Positions 21,812 through 32,949 are shown, numbered from the stretch's first letter. The stretch is DNA of 43,583 bases from Holtermannia corniformis (GCA_001599935.1 BCIJ01000020.1:112918-156500); one strand, 5' to 3'. Notes: generated by a model not told the origin, from the letters alone. Numbers and translations: made by a program.

Positions 21812-24800
21812 ATGCTCATCCTTCCTGGTTCCTCGGCCATCACGGCCACTAAGCGGGTGACTCTGCTGGCTCAGTTCCAAGACCATGTGCCCCACATCAC
21901 CTCGATCGATGCCATCAACCTGCACCTCGTCCAGCCCGACTCGGACTCGTCGCTGGCTTTGCTCTCCGACACGACCAGCAAGGAACGTGGGATCCTCGAC
22001 GCTCTGCTCGCGTACGGCGATGACGAGCGCTTGGACTCGACAAAGGCCTTTGTCGAGGCTGGACTGCTCGCCAAGCCTGCTGATGGTCTCACGGCGCTGT
22101 TTGTGCTCCCGCGCTCGGGCACCATCTCACCTTGGTCATCCAAGGCGACGGATATCGCACGCATCTGCCTGCTCGGCGATCACATCAAGCGGATCGAGCG
22201 CGGCACGCTCTACCTGGTCTCGTCGAGCCAGGCTATCTCACTCCCCACGATCCGGCCAGCGTTGAACGCGATCCATGACCGTATGACCCAGCTCGTACAC
22301 ACGGCCGCTCCCGCCGCTCACCTCATCTTCCCCCCGGTCCCTCCAAAGCCCGCTCCGCTCGTCACGATCCCAATCATCGGTTCCCCTGACCCCCTCGCCC
22401 TGCTCGAGGAAGCCAACGTCCGTCTCGGCCTCGCCCTCTCAACCCAAGAGCTGCCGTACCTCGTCGAGGCCTTCCTCTCAGCTGGCCGGAACCCAACCGA
22501 CACGGAACTGTTCATGTTCGCCCAGGTCAACTCTGAGCACTGCCGTCACAAGATCTTCAATGCCAAGTGGACGATTGACGGCAAGGAGCAGTCAGAGAGC
22601 CTGTTTGGCATGATTCGTAACACGGAGAAACACGTCGACAGCCGCGGGACGCTCAGCGCGTACGAGGACAATGCGGCCGTGTTGCAAGGCTACGAGGCTC
22701 CTCGGTTCGCAGCGGCTGCTGCTACCGACGGCGTCTACAGCGCCAAGCTCGAGCCGATGCCAATCCTGATCAAGGTCGAGACCCACAACCACCCGACCGC
22801 CGTCTCGCCTTACCCCGGTGCCGCGACCGGCTCTGGTGGTGAGATCAGAGACGAAGGCGCCGTCGGCAAGGGCTCCAAGCCCAAAGCCGGCCTCGCAGGC
22901 TTCACCACTTCGGATCTCCTCATCCCCGGCTTTCAACAACCCTGGGAATCAGACATCGGTCGGCCTGCCCACATCGCCTCGGCTTTCGACATTATGATCG
23001 AGGCTCCCCTCGGTGCCGCCGCGTTCAACAATGAATTCGGCCGCCCAGCCCTGGGAGGCTACTTTCGTACTTTCCTGCTCGAAGTCGAGCGCGCTCAAGG
23101 CGAGACCGAATGGCGCGGCTACCACAAGCCCATTATGATTGCCGGTGGGCTCGGTAACGTCCAACCTCAGTACGCACGCAAGACTGGCTTCAAGCCTGGC
23201 GCAAAGCTCATTGTGCTCGGTGGGCCCGGGATGCTGATCGGTCTCGGTGGCGGTGCGGCTTCGTCCATGGCTTCCGGCGCGAGCTCGGCCGATCTCGACT
23301 TTGCATCGGTTCAGCGTGAGAACCCCGAGATGGAACGGCGCGCACAGCAGGTCATCGACGCGTGCATCAACCGCGCAGAGGGCAACCCGATCCAGATGAT
23401 CCACGACGTCGGAGCCGGCGGCTTGTCCAACGCTTTACCAGAGTTGGTCCATGATGCCGGCCTCGGCGCCGTGTTTGAGATTCGCGACGTGCTCGTCGAT
23501 GACCCTTCCATGTCGCCTATGGAGATCTGGTGCAACGAGTCGCAAGAGCGCTACGTGCTTGCCGTCGACCCCGACGACTTGGCGCTGTTCGAGACGATTG
23601 CCAAGCGCGAGCGGTGCCCTTTCTCTGTTGTCGGCACTTCGACCGCCGAGCAGCGCCTCGTCGTGACGGACCGCACGCTCGGTGACAAGCCGATCGACAT
23701 TGCCATGTCTGTCCTGTTTGGCAAGCCGCCGCGCATGGAACGGACCGCCGAGACGGCGAACCCCCCTCGCCCGGCTTTCGACTCGTCCCTCTCAACATAC
23801 CTCCCGACGTACGCTGGTGCGCCAACAACTTCCCTCCTCGCCGAGACGGTCAACCGGGTTCTCCGACTGCCGAGCGTCGGCTCGAAAGCGTTCCTTATCA
23901 CCATTGGTGACCGTACCATTTCCGGTTTGGTCACTCGTGACCAGATGGTTGGCCCGTGGCAAGTCCCCGTCGCCGACGTCGCTGTCACTCGGGCATCGTA
24001 CGGGTTCGACGTGCGCGTGGGTGAAGCCATGGCGATGGGCGAGCGTACCCCGTTGGCATTGATCAACGCCGGTGCATCGGCCCGCATAGCTGTTGCGGAA
24101 GCTTTGACCAATCTAGCCGCGGCGTCTGTCGAGGATCTCGGCCTCGTCAAGCTCAGTGCCAACTGGATGTCGGCTGCCTCGCACGAAGGCGAAGGCGCAA
24201 AGCTGTACGAGGCTGTCCAAGCGATCGGCATGGATCTCTGCCCCGCTCTCGGTGTCGGGATCCCAGTCGGCAAGGACTCAATGTCCATGTCGATGCGATG
24301 GGACGACGCAAAGGGCAAGAAGCAGGTCACTGCCCCCCTCTCACTCATCGTGACGGCGTTTGCACCGGTCAACAACGTCGAGCGAACGTGGACGCCTCAG
24401 ATCCAGACCGACTCGGGCGACGAGACCGTCTTGGTCTTTGTCGACCTCGCCAATGGCAAGCAGCGCTTGGGCGGTTCGGCCCTCGCTCAAGTCTTTGGCC
24501 AGATTGGGTCCGAGGCACCAGATGTCGAGGACGCAAAGGCGCTCAAGGCGTTCTTTGTCGCTTTGCAGACGCTCAAGACAGCCCACCCGGAGATCGTACT
24601 TGCCTACCATGATCGGTCCGACGGCGGTCTCTTTACAACAATCGTAGAGATGGCATTCGCCGGTCGCACGGGCGTTGAAGTCTCGCTTGACGCTGTTGGG
24701 TCCAAGGGCGACGCAATCGCCTCGCTGTTCAACGAGGAACTCGGTGCCGTGTTGCAAGTCCGCCAAAAGGACATTCCTGCCTTGACCGATGTGTTCGTCA

Positions 24801-25876
24801 AGTCTGGCTTCCCCACTCGGCACTTGCACGTTGTTGGCCGCGTTCTCGGTCGCGAAGACCAGACGCTGACCTTTATCCACGACTCGGAGGCCATCTACTC
24901 TGCGTCGCGCGCTCACCTGCAGCAACTCTGGGCCGAGACATCGTACCGGATGCAGTCGATCCGCGATGAGCCCCAGGGTGCCAAGGAAGAGTTTGACGCT
25001 ATTGCCGATGACGCCGATACTGGCCTCTTCTACGACATCCGCGCTCCCTTCCTTCCCGCAGTCACCAAGTTGGCCACCCCACCAAAGGTTGCTATCCTCC
25101 GCGAGCAGGGTGTCAACGGTCAGATCGAGATGGCCTGGGCCTTTTCCGAAGCCGGCTTCACCGCCGTCGACGTCCACATGTCTGACATTATCACCGGCCG
25201 GGTCTCGCTCAACGGCTTCAAGGGTCTTGCAGCGTGCGGTGGCTTCTCGTACGGTGACGTCCTCGGCGCCGGTAACGGCTGGGCTCAGTCGGTCCTCCTC
25301 AACTCGACTGCCCGGACAGAGTTCGAGGCCTTCTTCAACCGAGACGACACATTCGCTCTCGGTGTCTGCAACGGCTGTCAGTTCTTCTCGCAGCTACGCA
25401 GCATCATCCCCGGTTCGGACGCGTGGCCGCTGTTCAAGACGAACCAGTCGGAGCGCTTTGAAGGACGCGTCTCGACTGTCGAGATCACAGAGGCAGCGGC
25501 AAAGTCGATCTTTTTCAAGGACATGGCGGGCTCATGCCTGCCCGTCGCTGTCGCCCACGGCGAGGGTCGAGTCTCGTTCGCACAGACTGGCTCGCTCGAC
25601 AGTCTGAAAGCTCAAGGCCAAGTCGCGGTCCGCTACGTCGACTCGCAACGACGACCGGCGACAAAGTACCCGGCCAACCCGAACGGCAGTCCAGAGGGCA
25701 TCACGGGTGTCCAGAGCACAAACGGCCGAGTGCTGGCCATCATGCCACACCCGGAGCGCGTCGTCGCAAAGGAGAGCAACAGCTGGTACCCTTCGACCGA
25801 GCCTGGCGGCGAGTGGAACGGACGGGGCCCGTGGTTCCGCCTGTTCCAGAACGCGTATGCGTTTGCCACGCAATGA
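21812..25876 (+). CDS. ADE6: Phosphoribosylformylglycinamidine (FGAM) synthase
   Basis: Converts FGAR, glutamine and ATP to FGAM, the fourth step of de novo purine synthesis, in the cytosol. A single uninterrupted exon of 1354 residues matches the length of the large eukaryotic PurL type. The start MLILPGSSA fits the family N-terminus (ILPG). Seen: PRSGTISPWSSKATDIA, VNSEHCRHK, VETHNHPTA, the ATGSGGEIRDE block, IHDVGAGGLSNALPE, a second synthase half with GIPVGKDSMSM and HDRSDGG, and a C-terminal glutamine amidotransferase with GFSYGDVLGAG, the nucleophile Cys in GVCNGCQ (about residue 1186) and PHPER with the His/Glu pair (about residues 1313 and 1315). The lack of coding introns contrasts with its intron-rich neighbours. 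A 5'-UTR intron is likely just upstream. Confidence 0.98.
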   Translation: MLILPGSSAITATKRVTLLAQFQDHVPHITSIDAINLHLVQPDSDSSLALLSDTTSKERGILDALLAYGDDERLDSTKAFVEAGLLAKPADGLTALFVLPRSGTISPWSSKATDIARICLLGDHIKRIERGTLYLVSSSQAISLPTIRPALNAIHDRMTQLVHTAAPAAHLIFPPVPPKPAPLVTIPIIGSPDPLALLEEANVRLGLALSTQELPYLVEAFLSAGRNPTDTELFMFAQVNSEHCRHKIFNAKWTIDGKEQSESLFGMIRNTEKHVDSRGTLSAYEDNAAVLQGYEAPRFAAAAATDGVYSAKLEPMPILIKVETHNHPTAVSPYPGAATGSGGEIRDEGAVGKGSKPKAGLAGFTTSDLLIPGFQQPWESDIGRPAHIASAFDIMIEAPLGAAAFNNEFGRPALGGYFRTFLLEVERAQGETEWRGYHKPIMIAGGLGNVQPQYARKTGFKPGAKLIVLGGPGMLIGLGGGAASSMASGASSADLDFASVQRENPEMERRAQQVIDACINRAEGNPIQMIHDVGAGGLSNALPELVHDAGLGAVFEIRDVLVDDPSMSPMEIWCNESQERYVLAVDPDDLALFETIAKRERCPFSVVGTSTAEQRLVVTDRTLGDKPIDIAMSVLFGKPPRMERTAETANPPRPAFDSSLSTYLPTYAGAPTTSLLAETVNRVLRLPSVGSKAFLITIGDRTISGLVTRDQMVGPWQVPVADVAVTRASYGFDVRVGEAMAMGERTPLALINAGASARIAVAEALTNLAAASVEDLGLVKLSANWMSAASHEGEGAKLYEAVQAIGMDLCPALGVGIPVGKDSMSMSMRWDDAKGKKQVTAPLSLIVTAFAPVNNVERTWTPQIQTDSGDETVLVFVDLANGKQRLGGSALAQVFGQIGSEAPDVEDAKALKAFFVALQTLKTAHPEIVLAYHDRSDGGLFTTIVEMAFAGRTGVEVSLDAVGSKGDAIASLFNEELGAVLQVRQKDIPALTDVFVKSGFPTRHLHVVGRVLGREDQTLTFIHDSEAIYSASRAHLQQLWAETSYRMQSIRDEPQGAKEEFDAIADDADTGLFYDIRAPFLPAVTKLATPPKVAILREQGVNGQIEMAWAFSEAGFTAVDVHMSDIITGRVSLNGFKGLAACGGFSYGDVLGAGNGWAQSVLLNSTARTEFEAFFNRDDTFALGVCNGCQFFSQLRSIIPGSDAWPLFKTNQSERFEGRVSTVEITEAAAKSIFFKDMAGSCLPVAVAHGEGRVSFAQTGSLDSLKAQGQVAVRYVDSQRRPATKYPANPNGSPEGITGVQSTNGRVLAIMPHPERVVAKESNSWYPSTEPGGEWNGRGPWFRLFQNAYAFATQ

Positions 25877-26001
25877 GTGAGGAGTCGGGAGGTAGTAGAA
25901 CAGCATGCATTGGGATCTCGGTCAGCTCCATGGCTCGCACTGCAGCCAGAAGCATCAGAGTAAAGGACATGCAATGCAGATAGCGTGCAGAATCAACGAG
26001 C

Positions 26002-26631
26002 TCAAACCTGACCCGCTCTCTCCCCTTCCTCCGCCAGCTTCCTCGCCTCTGCCGCCGCCTTGGCCTTTTTCCGCGCCAGCCGCCGCTGATAGCCCTTTGA
26101 CTCTTCCTTGACCTTCAACCCGAGCTTCTTCCTCGCCGCAATCCTGGCCTCCTCGGCCGCCTTTTTCTGCTCAAACGCAATTTCCTGAGGCGTTTTCGGC
26201 AAGTCACCAGGTCTGATCCCGACGCCGCCGGGGGTCGCGCCGCGAAGACGAACGCGACCGTCTTTGAGGTATTCGGTGATGACGGGGGAAGCGGCTGGGC
26301 GGTATTTGTATTCGTCAGAGTATCTATGAGTCGGTCGTTACGGTCACACGATACAGGGTGGGCAGCGAACGCACCGACTCGCATAGATCACATTCGGCTT
26401 GGTCTCTGTGCCCATACCGCCGAGCTTGATGGTTAGCCACGCCATGAATAGGATGGCGAAGATCAACGCGGCGCGCTTCCACCATGCTGGAGCTTGTTCA
26501 TTGAACGCCGCTCGCGTTGATGCAGCTTGAGGCCGGTCGGGAGGGGGTGGTCGAGCTGAGTGAAGTGTTTCTACACTTTCGCGAGGTGGTGAAGAAGACG
26601 GTACGCGCTGATACGCAGCTGTTGAGGGCAT
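26002..26631 (-). CDS. Small single-pass membrane protein, 192 aa
   Basis: Two exons (26631-26375 and 26323-26002; intron 51 nt, GTGCGT...TAG) give 192 aa. Residues 1-45 are Pro/Ser/Arg-rich and probably disordered. About residues 50-70 (WWKRAALIFAILFMAWL) form one transmembrane helix preceded by basic residues. A conserved-looking stretch follows (YRPAASPVITEYLKDGRVRL), then a highly charged Ala/Lys/Arg/Glu helix likely to form a coiled coil. I do not recognise the family. It converges on FGAM synthase, 125 bp away. Confidence 0.75.
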
Positions 26632-26991
26632 TGTTGGGCTGTTGCTGCTGCTTTGGGAGTCGGCAAGACGAGCTCGTACGTTCGTGTTACATCAAGGCGG
26701 TGAAGTTTGCTTCCGTCACCGTGCATGGAGACCCGCCTTTGCCTGTGTGCGAGATCTCACATGTCATGATGCCGCCGTACTATGCTACAACTGTACAGCC
26801 CCTAGCCCTCCTCCTAAGCTCCTCCGCACCAGCACTCAGCCGCTCCTAGGGCGCTTCGACTCTCGCCTCAAGTCTGCACCACCGAGTTCACGCCTGGCAC
26901 GACGCAACGCACAGTATCAGCGCTCTGTCCGTCTTTATTCACCCGAAACGCCATCAGCGTCCGTGACGCCCAGTCGAATCGGGGACACGAC
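26632..26991. other. Intergenic; possible extra 3' exon of COP9 subunit 7
   Basis: 360 bp between two minus-strand genes. The stop chosen for the upstream gene lies inside a GTGAGT donor-like site. A splice from there to the CAG before 26893 would add a short basic tail ending at 26837. That intron would be about 100 nt, unusually long here, so it is only an alternative. No other gene seen. Confidence 0.35.
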
Positions 26992-27971
26992 TCACCGATC
27001 GTCTGCTGGCACGTTGAAGCGGTTGTGTGCGCCCTTTGGCGGCGCAGAGTGCTGCTGTTTGCTGACGGCGGTGCGAGCGTCTGCGAACGCTCTGTTGCGT
27101 GCAGACTCGTACTCTTGGGTTTCGAGCTTGGATGCTGTGGAGATGGATTGCGCATCGAGGATCTTGGCGTCGAGCGATTGTAGGATCGAGTTCGCCGTCG
27201 AGTACCTGTGCCGCTTTAGCTGCGGGGTGGGAGGGAGGGATCACTCGAACGCACCATGTCTGAAGCTGCGCCTTCAAAACCTCGACCTCGCCTTTACCGA
27301 CGTCCCGGCCGGCCACCCACTCGACGTGCAGTGTCTGTGCCTGATGATCCATCTGCGCACCAAGCAGACCGGCATACACTACATCAATCACGAGGTCTTC
27401 GAGCTCGCGCACGGACGAGACGTCAAGCAGGTGCATAAGCTCGGTATACGACAGTCCCTTGAGTTGATCAGCCATGAGCAAAGTATGTGTGACGTGAGAG
27501 CTCACTCGGGCGTTCGCAGCGGCCGTGACGAGGGTGAGATGCTTGAGCTTTGCGAGTTGCGCGGGAGTGAACGGAGGAAACGAGTCGTGGTTGCCTGCTG
27601 TCGTATCAGTCGCTAGCGAATCGCAGGCTTGTCCTATGCACGGTGATAATCTCGAGTCGTCCCGTATGCAAACAATTCCAGCTTGCGGTATGCGCCGCTC
27701 GTCTCTGGATGACTTGACAGCTGCGCCCCAATGTCAGCGTAGTCCTGATTCGAGGCTATCAGTGCGCTCACCTCGTTGATCGACGGGAGTGCTAGCAGCT
27801 CTGCAAAAGTGTACACGCCAGGCTGAAGTGTTGCATCAGCTCGGCATGTCTGTGCGGAACATGATTGCGTACCGCTGCCGTGACGTCCTCGATGATCTTG
27901 GCGGACGCTGCGCCGCGCGTTGAGCGTGCCATGAGGAGGAACGGCTCGAGTCGAGCAGCCGAGTCTGTCAT
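26992..27971 (-). CDS. CSN7: COP9 signalosome subunit 7 (PCI domain)
   Basis: A subunit of the COP9 signalosome, which removes Nedd8 from cullins and so controls cullin-RING ubiquitin ligases. Six exons (27971-27873, 27822-27772, 27720-27642, 27594-27506, 27457-27255, 27205-26992) give 244 aa, close to the family length. Family features seen: LEPFLLMARSTRGAAS, PGVYTFAELL, KLELFAYGTTRDY, QLAKLKHLTLV, SVRELEDLVIDVVYAGLL and HVEWVAGRDV, the last being the winged-helix part of the PCI domain, followed by a C-terminal helix. The introns at 27721-27771 and 27458-27505 are multiples of three without stops. The end is uncertain because the TGA overlaps a possible splice donor. Confidence 0.88.
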
Positions 27972-28119
27972 TGTGCTGTGGTACAGCTACAGAGTACTCG
28001 ACGCCGTCCAAGGCAGCATACAGCACTGACCTGCATACCGCGTGATCCGCGGGTTCAGTCGGCTAGCACCACCCGCGCAGACAGCTATCACCACCCGGCA
28101 ACCGCAACATCCAACAACC
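27972..28119. promoter_or_regulatory. Bidirectional promoter, COP9 subunit 7 / THOC5-like
   Basis: Only 148 bp separate the two divergent start codons, so the core promoters and both leaders must share it. The right side has a CA-rich leader (CCACCCGGCAACCGCAACATCC). No TATA box is obvious. Confidence 0.5.
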
Positions 28120-29000
28120 ATGATCGCACCCATCCAGGACGATACAGGCGTCTCAGAGCCCCTACTGATCCTCCCTATCCCCTCGCAACTCCCTAAAAAC
28201 CCATCAGAACCGCTGCAAGAACTCCTCGGGGTGTTACGCCCGCAACTCGGCGCAAACTTCAAGCCGGATGCAGCGTTACCTTTGGGCGACCTCACGTCGC
28301 AGCTGCGCACGTTGACGCGGAATGCGCAAATCCTGCAAAACGCCGCCCGAGTTCAGTGCTGTGACGCGAGAGAGGAGCTGGATAGGAGCGAGGAGGAGGT
28401 ACAGGCAAGGTTGTATGAGTTGGCCAAGATCAGGGAGGAGACGGAGCGGTGTCGGCAGTACGAGTAAGCGGGCGCACTGGAAAGCTGTACCGTGGCTGAC
28501 CACTGATCATGACAGGTCGTCATGGGGTGAGATCGACATGCTGCCATTGGAGAACTTTTTGCAGTCGGTGCCAAAGGAAAAACTGGACGCTCTCCGTGAG
28601 TCGACCATCGCGGCCGAGGGCATGGATAACAAGATATGCAGCTGTGCAGACTGAACCAGCCTACGGCGATGCTCTGGCAGTCTTGCGGCTAGAATACGAG
28701 ATTGAAGAACTTCAACGGTATGTTGATGGTAGACGACGCGACAATCTTAATGTCACCTGCAGGAAAGAGGATCTGCTTGCGGCTCTTACCAAAGAGCGCG
28801 ACGATCTCATCAAAGCCAAGCGCGAGATCAAGAACAAGCACGAGGCAGTCTCGGTCCATATCAAGGACCTGTATAAAGTCGGTGTCTTGCTCCTGGCTCT
28901 CGCTCGTGACGTTGATGTACGCCGACAGTCTGCCAACGCCGTCGCGACCAAGACGCGCGACGTCCTGAAGCACGCCTCTGTTCCGTCCCGGACCGCCTGA
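28120..29000 (+). CDS. THOC5: THOC5-like (Fms-interacting domain) protein, THO complex
   Basis: A probable short relative of THOC5, a component of the THO/TREX complex that couples transcription to mRNA export in the nucleus. Four exons (28120-28463, 28516-28595, 28660-28717, 28763-29000) give 239 aa. The pattern fits the N-terminal helical domain of that family: a long helix with CDAREELDRSEEEVQ, then ERCRQYE, the EIDMLPLENFL motif, a region with LAVLRLEYEIEEL and a coiled coil (KEDLLAALTKERDDL). It stops soon after, so it lacks the large C-terminal half of the animal protein. The call rests on motif memory and helical pattern; another THO-like coiled-coil protein is possible. Confidence 0.62.
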
Positions 29001-29085
29001 TCTCTGGCACCGTCAGTCAAGTCGCACCGACTCGTATCGCATCAAGTCCAAGTTGTACACTATCTCATGCGCATGCACAGCATGT

Positions 29086-29910
29086 CTACGCGCGCAAGCC
29101 AAGCAAGCCGCCAAACTTTGTGCGCCACTTGGACCTCCCCGGCATCTCACTGTACGGCTTGCGCTTGCGAATCACTTTTGACTTGCTATCCACTTCGGCG
29201 ACAGCCTTGTGGGGCTCGACTTGGCTTCGGTTGTACAGGCTCTGAGGCTCGCACAGCGGTTGAAATGACGATCGACGACGATCCCCCTCGCGCTCGACAA
29301 GAGTCGCGTCGCTATCGATCGACGATATACTTTGACGCAGGCCTTGTTCCGTCGTGGCCGACGAGATTGACGATGCAGACAATGTCGAGATCGAGCAGCG
29401 AGGCTGGCCAGCTTGTAAGCTCGCGAGCCAATCTGCGGGCGTTGGCGTCGGGAGGCTGTCGCACAGCGTGAATCGGCGACCGATACTCGTCATGGGCGGT
29501 TCGGGCGTCGAGTCGATCACTGTCGCCTACGTAAAGACTGTCAGCTGGGCTGGTACCATCAGTCACCACTGCACCTTCTCCACATCAACGGTCGGTACCG
29601 GTACCGGCACCTTCCTCGGCGTCGCCGTAGCACCCAGGCCAACGCGGTTATTCCCATCCCACCCAATCTTCTCCAAATCCTCAACCGTCAAGCCATCCAT
29701 CAAGAACGGCACATGCTCTTCAATCTCCATATCACCGTGTCCCAGTTCCGACCCCTCGTGCCCCGCGCCGGCGCGAGCGCTAGTCGGTGGCGACGGCGAC
29801 GGCGTCAAGCGTTCCAGAAAGCGCGACCCGGACGCGAACAACTTTTGGGAACGTGTGCGCGTGAACGCATAGTCTTGTGGCTCTATCGGCTGATATGCTG
29901 TGCGTGGCAT
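29086..29910 (-). CDS. Orphan protein, Ser/Pro-rich, 258 aa
   Basis: Two exons (29910-29575 and 29526-29086; intron with GTGCAG...GCTGAC...TAG) give 258 aa beginning MPRTAYQP. An acidic central segment (HGDMEIEEHVPFLMDGL) is followed by a Val/Pro repeat coded by GTACCGGTACCGGCACC-like repeats, a Ser-rich region (SISTLSASSISS, SISSIDSDATL) that looks like a phosphorylation target, and a basic C-terminus (RKRKPYSEM...KWRTKFGGLLGLRA). No catalytic motif or membrane helix. I do not recognise it. The start is uncertain: further exons could lie in the 685-bp spacer upstream. Confidence 0.55.
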
Positions 29911-30595
29911 TTGGGTCGAGAGAGACGAGGCGGCCCGTCGCGTCGGGTTTTGTATGGACGGGTCGGGTTTGATACGCTCAAAGGACGGTTGGGGGGCTCA
30001 ACGGTAGATCCTGAGGCGGTGTGAGAGCACTATTGTATGCAAGGAAGAATAGGTGGTCTCGCGCGTAGGTGACATCACTGTTGCGGATCCGTGTTATCGC
30101 GCAAGAGCGAGTAGTAGCAGAAGTATAGAGACGAGGCGTGTCCCTCGGTGCAGCAGTGGTACTGCGGGTGGTACGAGACGCTATCAAATACATTCTGTAC
30201 ATCATCAAATAGCGCTCGAGAGTATATTGCACGTCGTTGGACTGTCCATTCCCGTCACAGATGGTTGTGACAACCCCGGATGCGGGAGTGATCGTGGTCG
30301 ACTTGACAGCCGTGCCGGTGGGCATGTCTGCAGTGAGGACGCGGTATGGCATTCCTTTGTAGACCAAATCTATCGTATCACTGTTAACACACTTCGCAAT
30401 GACCTCGACCGGTTAGACAGACCTCTAACGCGCTCGTCTACCGAGCGCTTGCCACTGGTCCCCGCCACTCAGGCACGGCGACGACGTGACTGCGAAGCTC
30501 GAGCCTGCAGCCCATCACTCAAGCATCGGCTGGTTCTTGGCAAGAACTCATCAGGCAGCCTCAGCCGATCTCATGCGCAGGCCAAGGAGTAGGCA
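29911..30595. other. Divergent spacer, no confident gene
   Basis: 685 bp between two divergent genes. A minus-strand frame (30367-29978, 129 codons, start MVYKGMPYRVLTADM) is present but is not conserved-looking beyond its first half. It may be noise or an unspliced 5' part of the minus-strand gene. No RNA gene or repeat seen. Confidence 0.35.
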
Positions 30596-32118
30596 ATGTC
30601 GTCGCTGACCTCGCCAACGGGCGACGACGATCCTTGGGCGTCAGGCGAGCCAAGCTCGGCCCTACTGAGACGACGAACGCGTACAAGGACCAACCCCGAT
30701 GAGCTGCATCCCCTGGCCGGTGCTGCAGCTGGGCACGGTCGATCACCGCCTTCGACGGCTGAGGCGAGTAGACCGAGCTTGCGTCGGCTGACGACCGAGA
30801 CGGAGCGGCAGCTGGCCGAGACGAGTCGAAATGGCTCGGACAGTGGGAGTAATCGAGGCAGTGTGGATCTACTGAGGATGAGCGCCGGTGAGAGTAGTGT
30901 AGACGGGGATGTTGAGGTGTTTGTGCACGAGGTGGGTGTCGGTGTGCATCAACGAGCGTCTGAGCTGATGTGTTTAGATTGCACCAGGTGACTCGTTGGC
31001 TGGTGTCTCGTTGCAATACGGCATTGATGTGGGTGATGTCGCAAAGGGTCTGCGCACCGCTGACTCTGCACCAGCTACCGACTCTTCGAAAAGCCAACAA
31101 ACTCTGGGCGTCAGACACCATCCACCTGCGCAAGAACCTCACCATCCCTCTCGACGCGTGCCGCTGGCACAAAGCGACCGAGACCATCTCACGCGGCCCA
31201 GGTCCCTCACAGATCACCTTGGTCTCGAAGAGTGCCAAGAGCAAAGGCAAAGAGGTTGAACGATCGTTCGCCAGCCTCCATGTGCTGGATGGACAGCTGC
31301 CTCCGCTACCACGGAGTACGAGCGGCTCGGTGTTCAGCGGATCCGAGTGGGGCGAGGAAGGTGAAGCCGCACGCGCGTTCATGCCGGATACGAACCTGGC
31401 GTACGACGAGGGCTTGGAGGCGGAGCGGTCGAGAAGACCGTCATTGCCGCACACGCATAGTGAAGCCGCATCCACCTCGTCTTCGTCGATTGGCACAGGC
31501 GCTGCCCCGATCCGCGATGCGCTGCCAGACTCGACCGTGAGGATTCTAGAAATCGTCAAGCTGCCAGCGTCTCAGCTCCGATTCTTCCCCAAATCCCGAG
31601 CGCACTCATCCGACTCGTCCCCCGTCGATCGGCGCCCTGTGCAACCTAGTACCCGTCCGAAAGCCGGCTCGATCCGAAACGATTTCCACCACCTCCCTCC
31701 ACAACTGCAGTCGACCAAAACGAGTCTGACGTCTTCACCCAATTCCAAGACTGTCCGCCTACGGCCGCCAACTGCTACCTCGACCCATAGCAGACAGGCT
31801 TCCGAATCATCATCTTCCAATCTTGCATCCCGCTTGTCGTCGCTCTTCACGGTACCTCCCCCTCCCAACGGAATGCTCCCACTTGCACCGCCCGTACCAT
31901 CGGCTCGACATCATGCACGAGCAGCGACCGAGTCGAGCTACGCTTCACCTCGACGCGCTGCTTCAATCTCCAACCCAGCTCATACGAGATCCGAGGCTCT
32001 CGAACTCCATCCGAGACGTTCGGCAGAGGTCATACGCAGCAACGGCATGAACCCAATCTATCCTTATTCCACCAACATGCTGGCGAACGGTCATCGAGAT
32101 CGCGACAAGCAAGCATGA
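30596..32118 (+). CDS. LysM-domain protein, intracellular type
   Basis: Three exons (30596-30931, 30978-31028, 31075-32118) give 476 aa. Residues about 108-155 form one LysM domain, assembled across both introns: HEIAPGDSLAGVSLQYGID joined to LPTLRKANKLWASDTIHLRK and IPLD. This matches the LYSMD-type LysM of eukaryotic cytosolic proteins rather than secreted chitin-binding effectors. There is no signal peptide, and the N-terminus starts MSSLTSPTGDDDPW. The rest is Ser/Pro/Arg-rich and probably disordered. The role of this family in fungi is poorly known; it is related to proteins with LysM plus TLDc or membrane parts, neither seen here. Confidence 0.85.
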
Positions 32119-32949
32119 GCGATTGATAGAGATATCTGGAACAAGCGCAAGTAACGTTGAGCAGAGGTTGACCGAGGGTTCTTGAGCAACAATTGTCACG
32201 TAGAATTTGTATAGCATGTATCATCCATCTTGTCATCAGGGATGATCATCCATTACGGCGAAGTGCAAAAAGGGGTTGGCGGTTGAACGCCGGGCGAATG
32301 CGCCACTTTTGTCGATCCACTGGTCCACTTTGGAATCCTCCCGGCTGGTCTTGCAGTATATCGAATGTCGAAGAGGGGAGGGGGTCTCCATCGCGTACCT
32401 TTATGATAGTTTACACACTTATAGGGATCCCGTGGACCTTCAAACTCGAGTGCACCTCGAGTTCAAAGTGTCCCGAAGAACCGCTGGCGCCCGTACGGCC
32501 TGACCGGCAGCAACGAGTGCCGGTCTTCCGTAGGACGCCCGATCCCCCGGTTAAGGGCTGATCATTCGACCGGGCCAGGGAAGACATGTTACCACTGGCC
32601 CACGGCGGTCGTTAAAGTCTGACCGAGATCCGGGTAAATAAGATACGACTTTCGAGTGGTGCAGTCGGCGTTGTATCACACCCGCACAGTGTCCCGCACC
32701 ATTGCTGTGGATGCTGCTGGCTGGAGAGACGAGATTGACAGGCAGCGTTCACGAGTGAAGTCCGCTGGAGGCGAGGCCGTTGTGAGACCGATCGGCATAC
32801 CAGTCGAGCAGGCGGATCTCGTGTTGGTGCGGCGATGATAGAGTACCGCGTCGCGAATGGGATCCATACAATTGTTCCAGTGACGGTAATTGATCATCTT
32901 AGATCTCGCTGTGGGGAAGTCTTTATCGCATCCGACGTGGCCAGACAGA
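32119..32949. other. Convergent intergenic region, no gene seen
   Basis: 831 bp between the converging LysM and CFAP20-family genes. Frames on both strands are short and lack family features. I see no tRNA, repeat array or element end. It must hold two 3' UTRs and terminators. Confidence 0.45.

Noticed and set aside
24341..25177. 278-codon minus-strand frame, and another of 274 codons at 23551-24375
   Set aside because: Both are antisense shadows of the intronless FGAM synthase.
26642..27616. 324-codon plus-strand frame
   Set aside because: Antisense to CSN7, whose spliced minus-strand protein matches its family throughout.
30561..31559. 332-codon minus-strand frame
   Set aside because: Antisense to the LysM gene; low-complexity composition and no domain.
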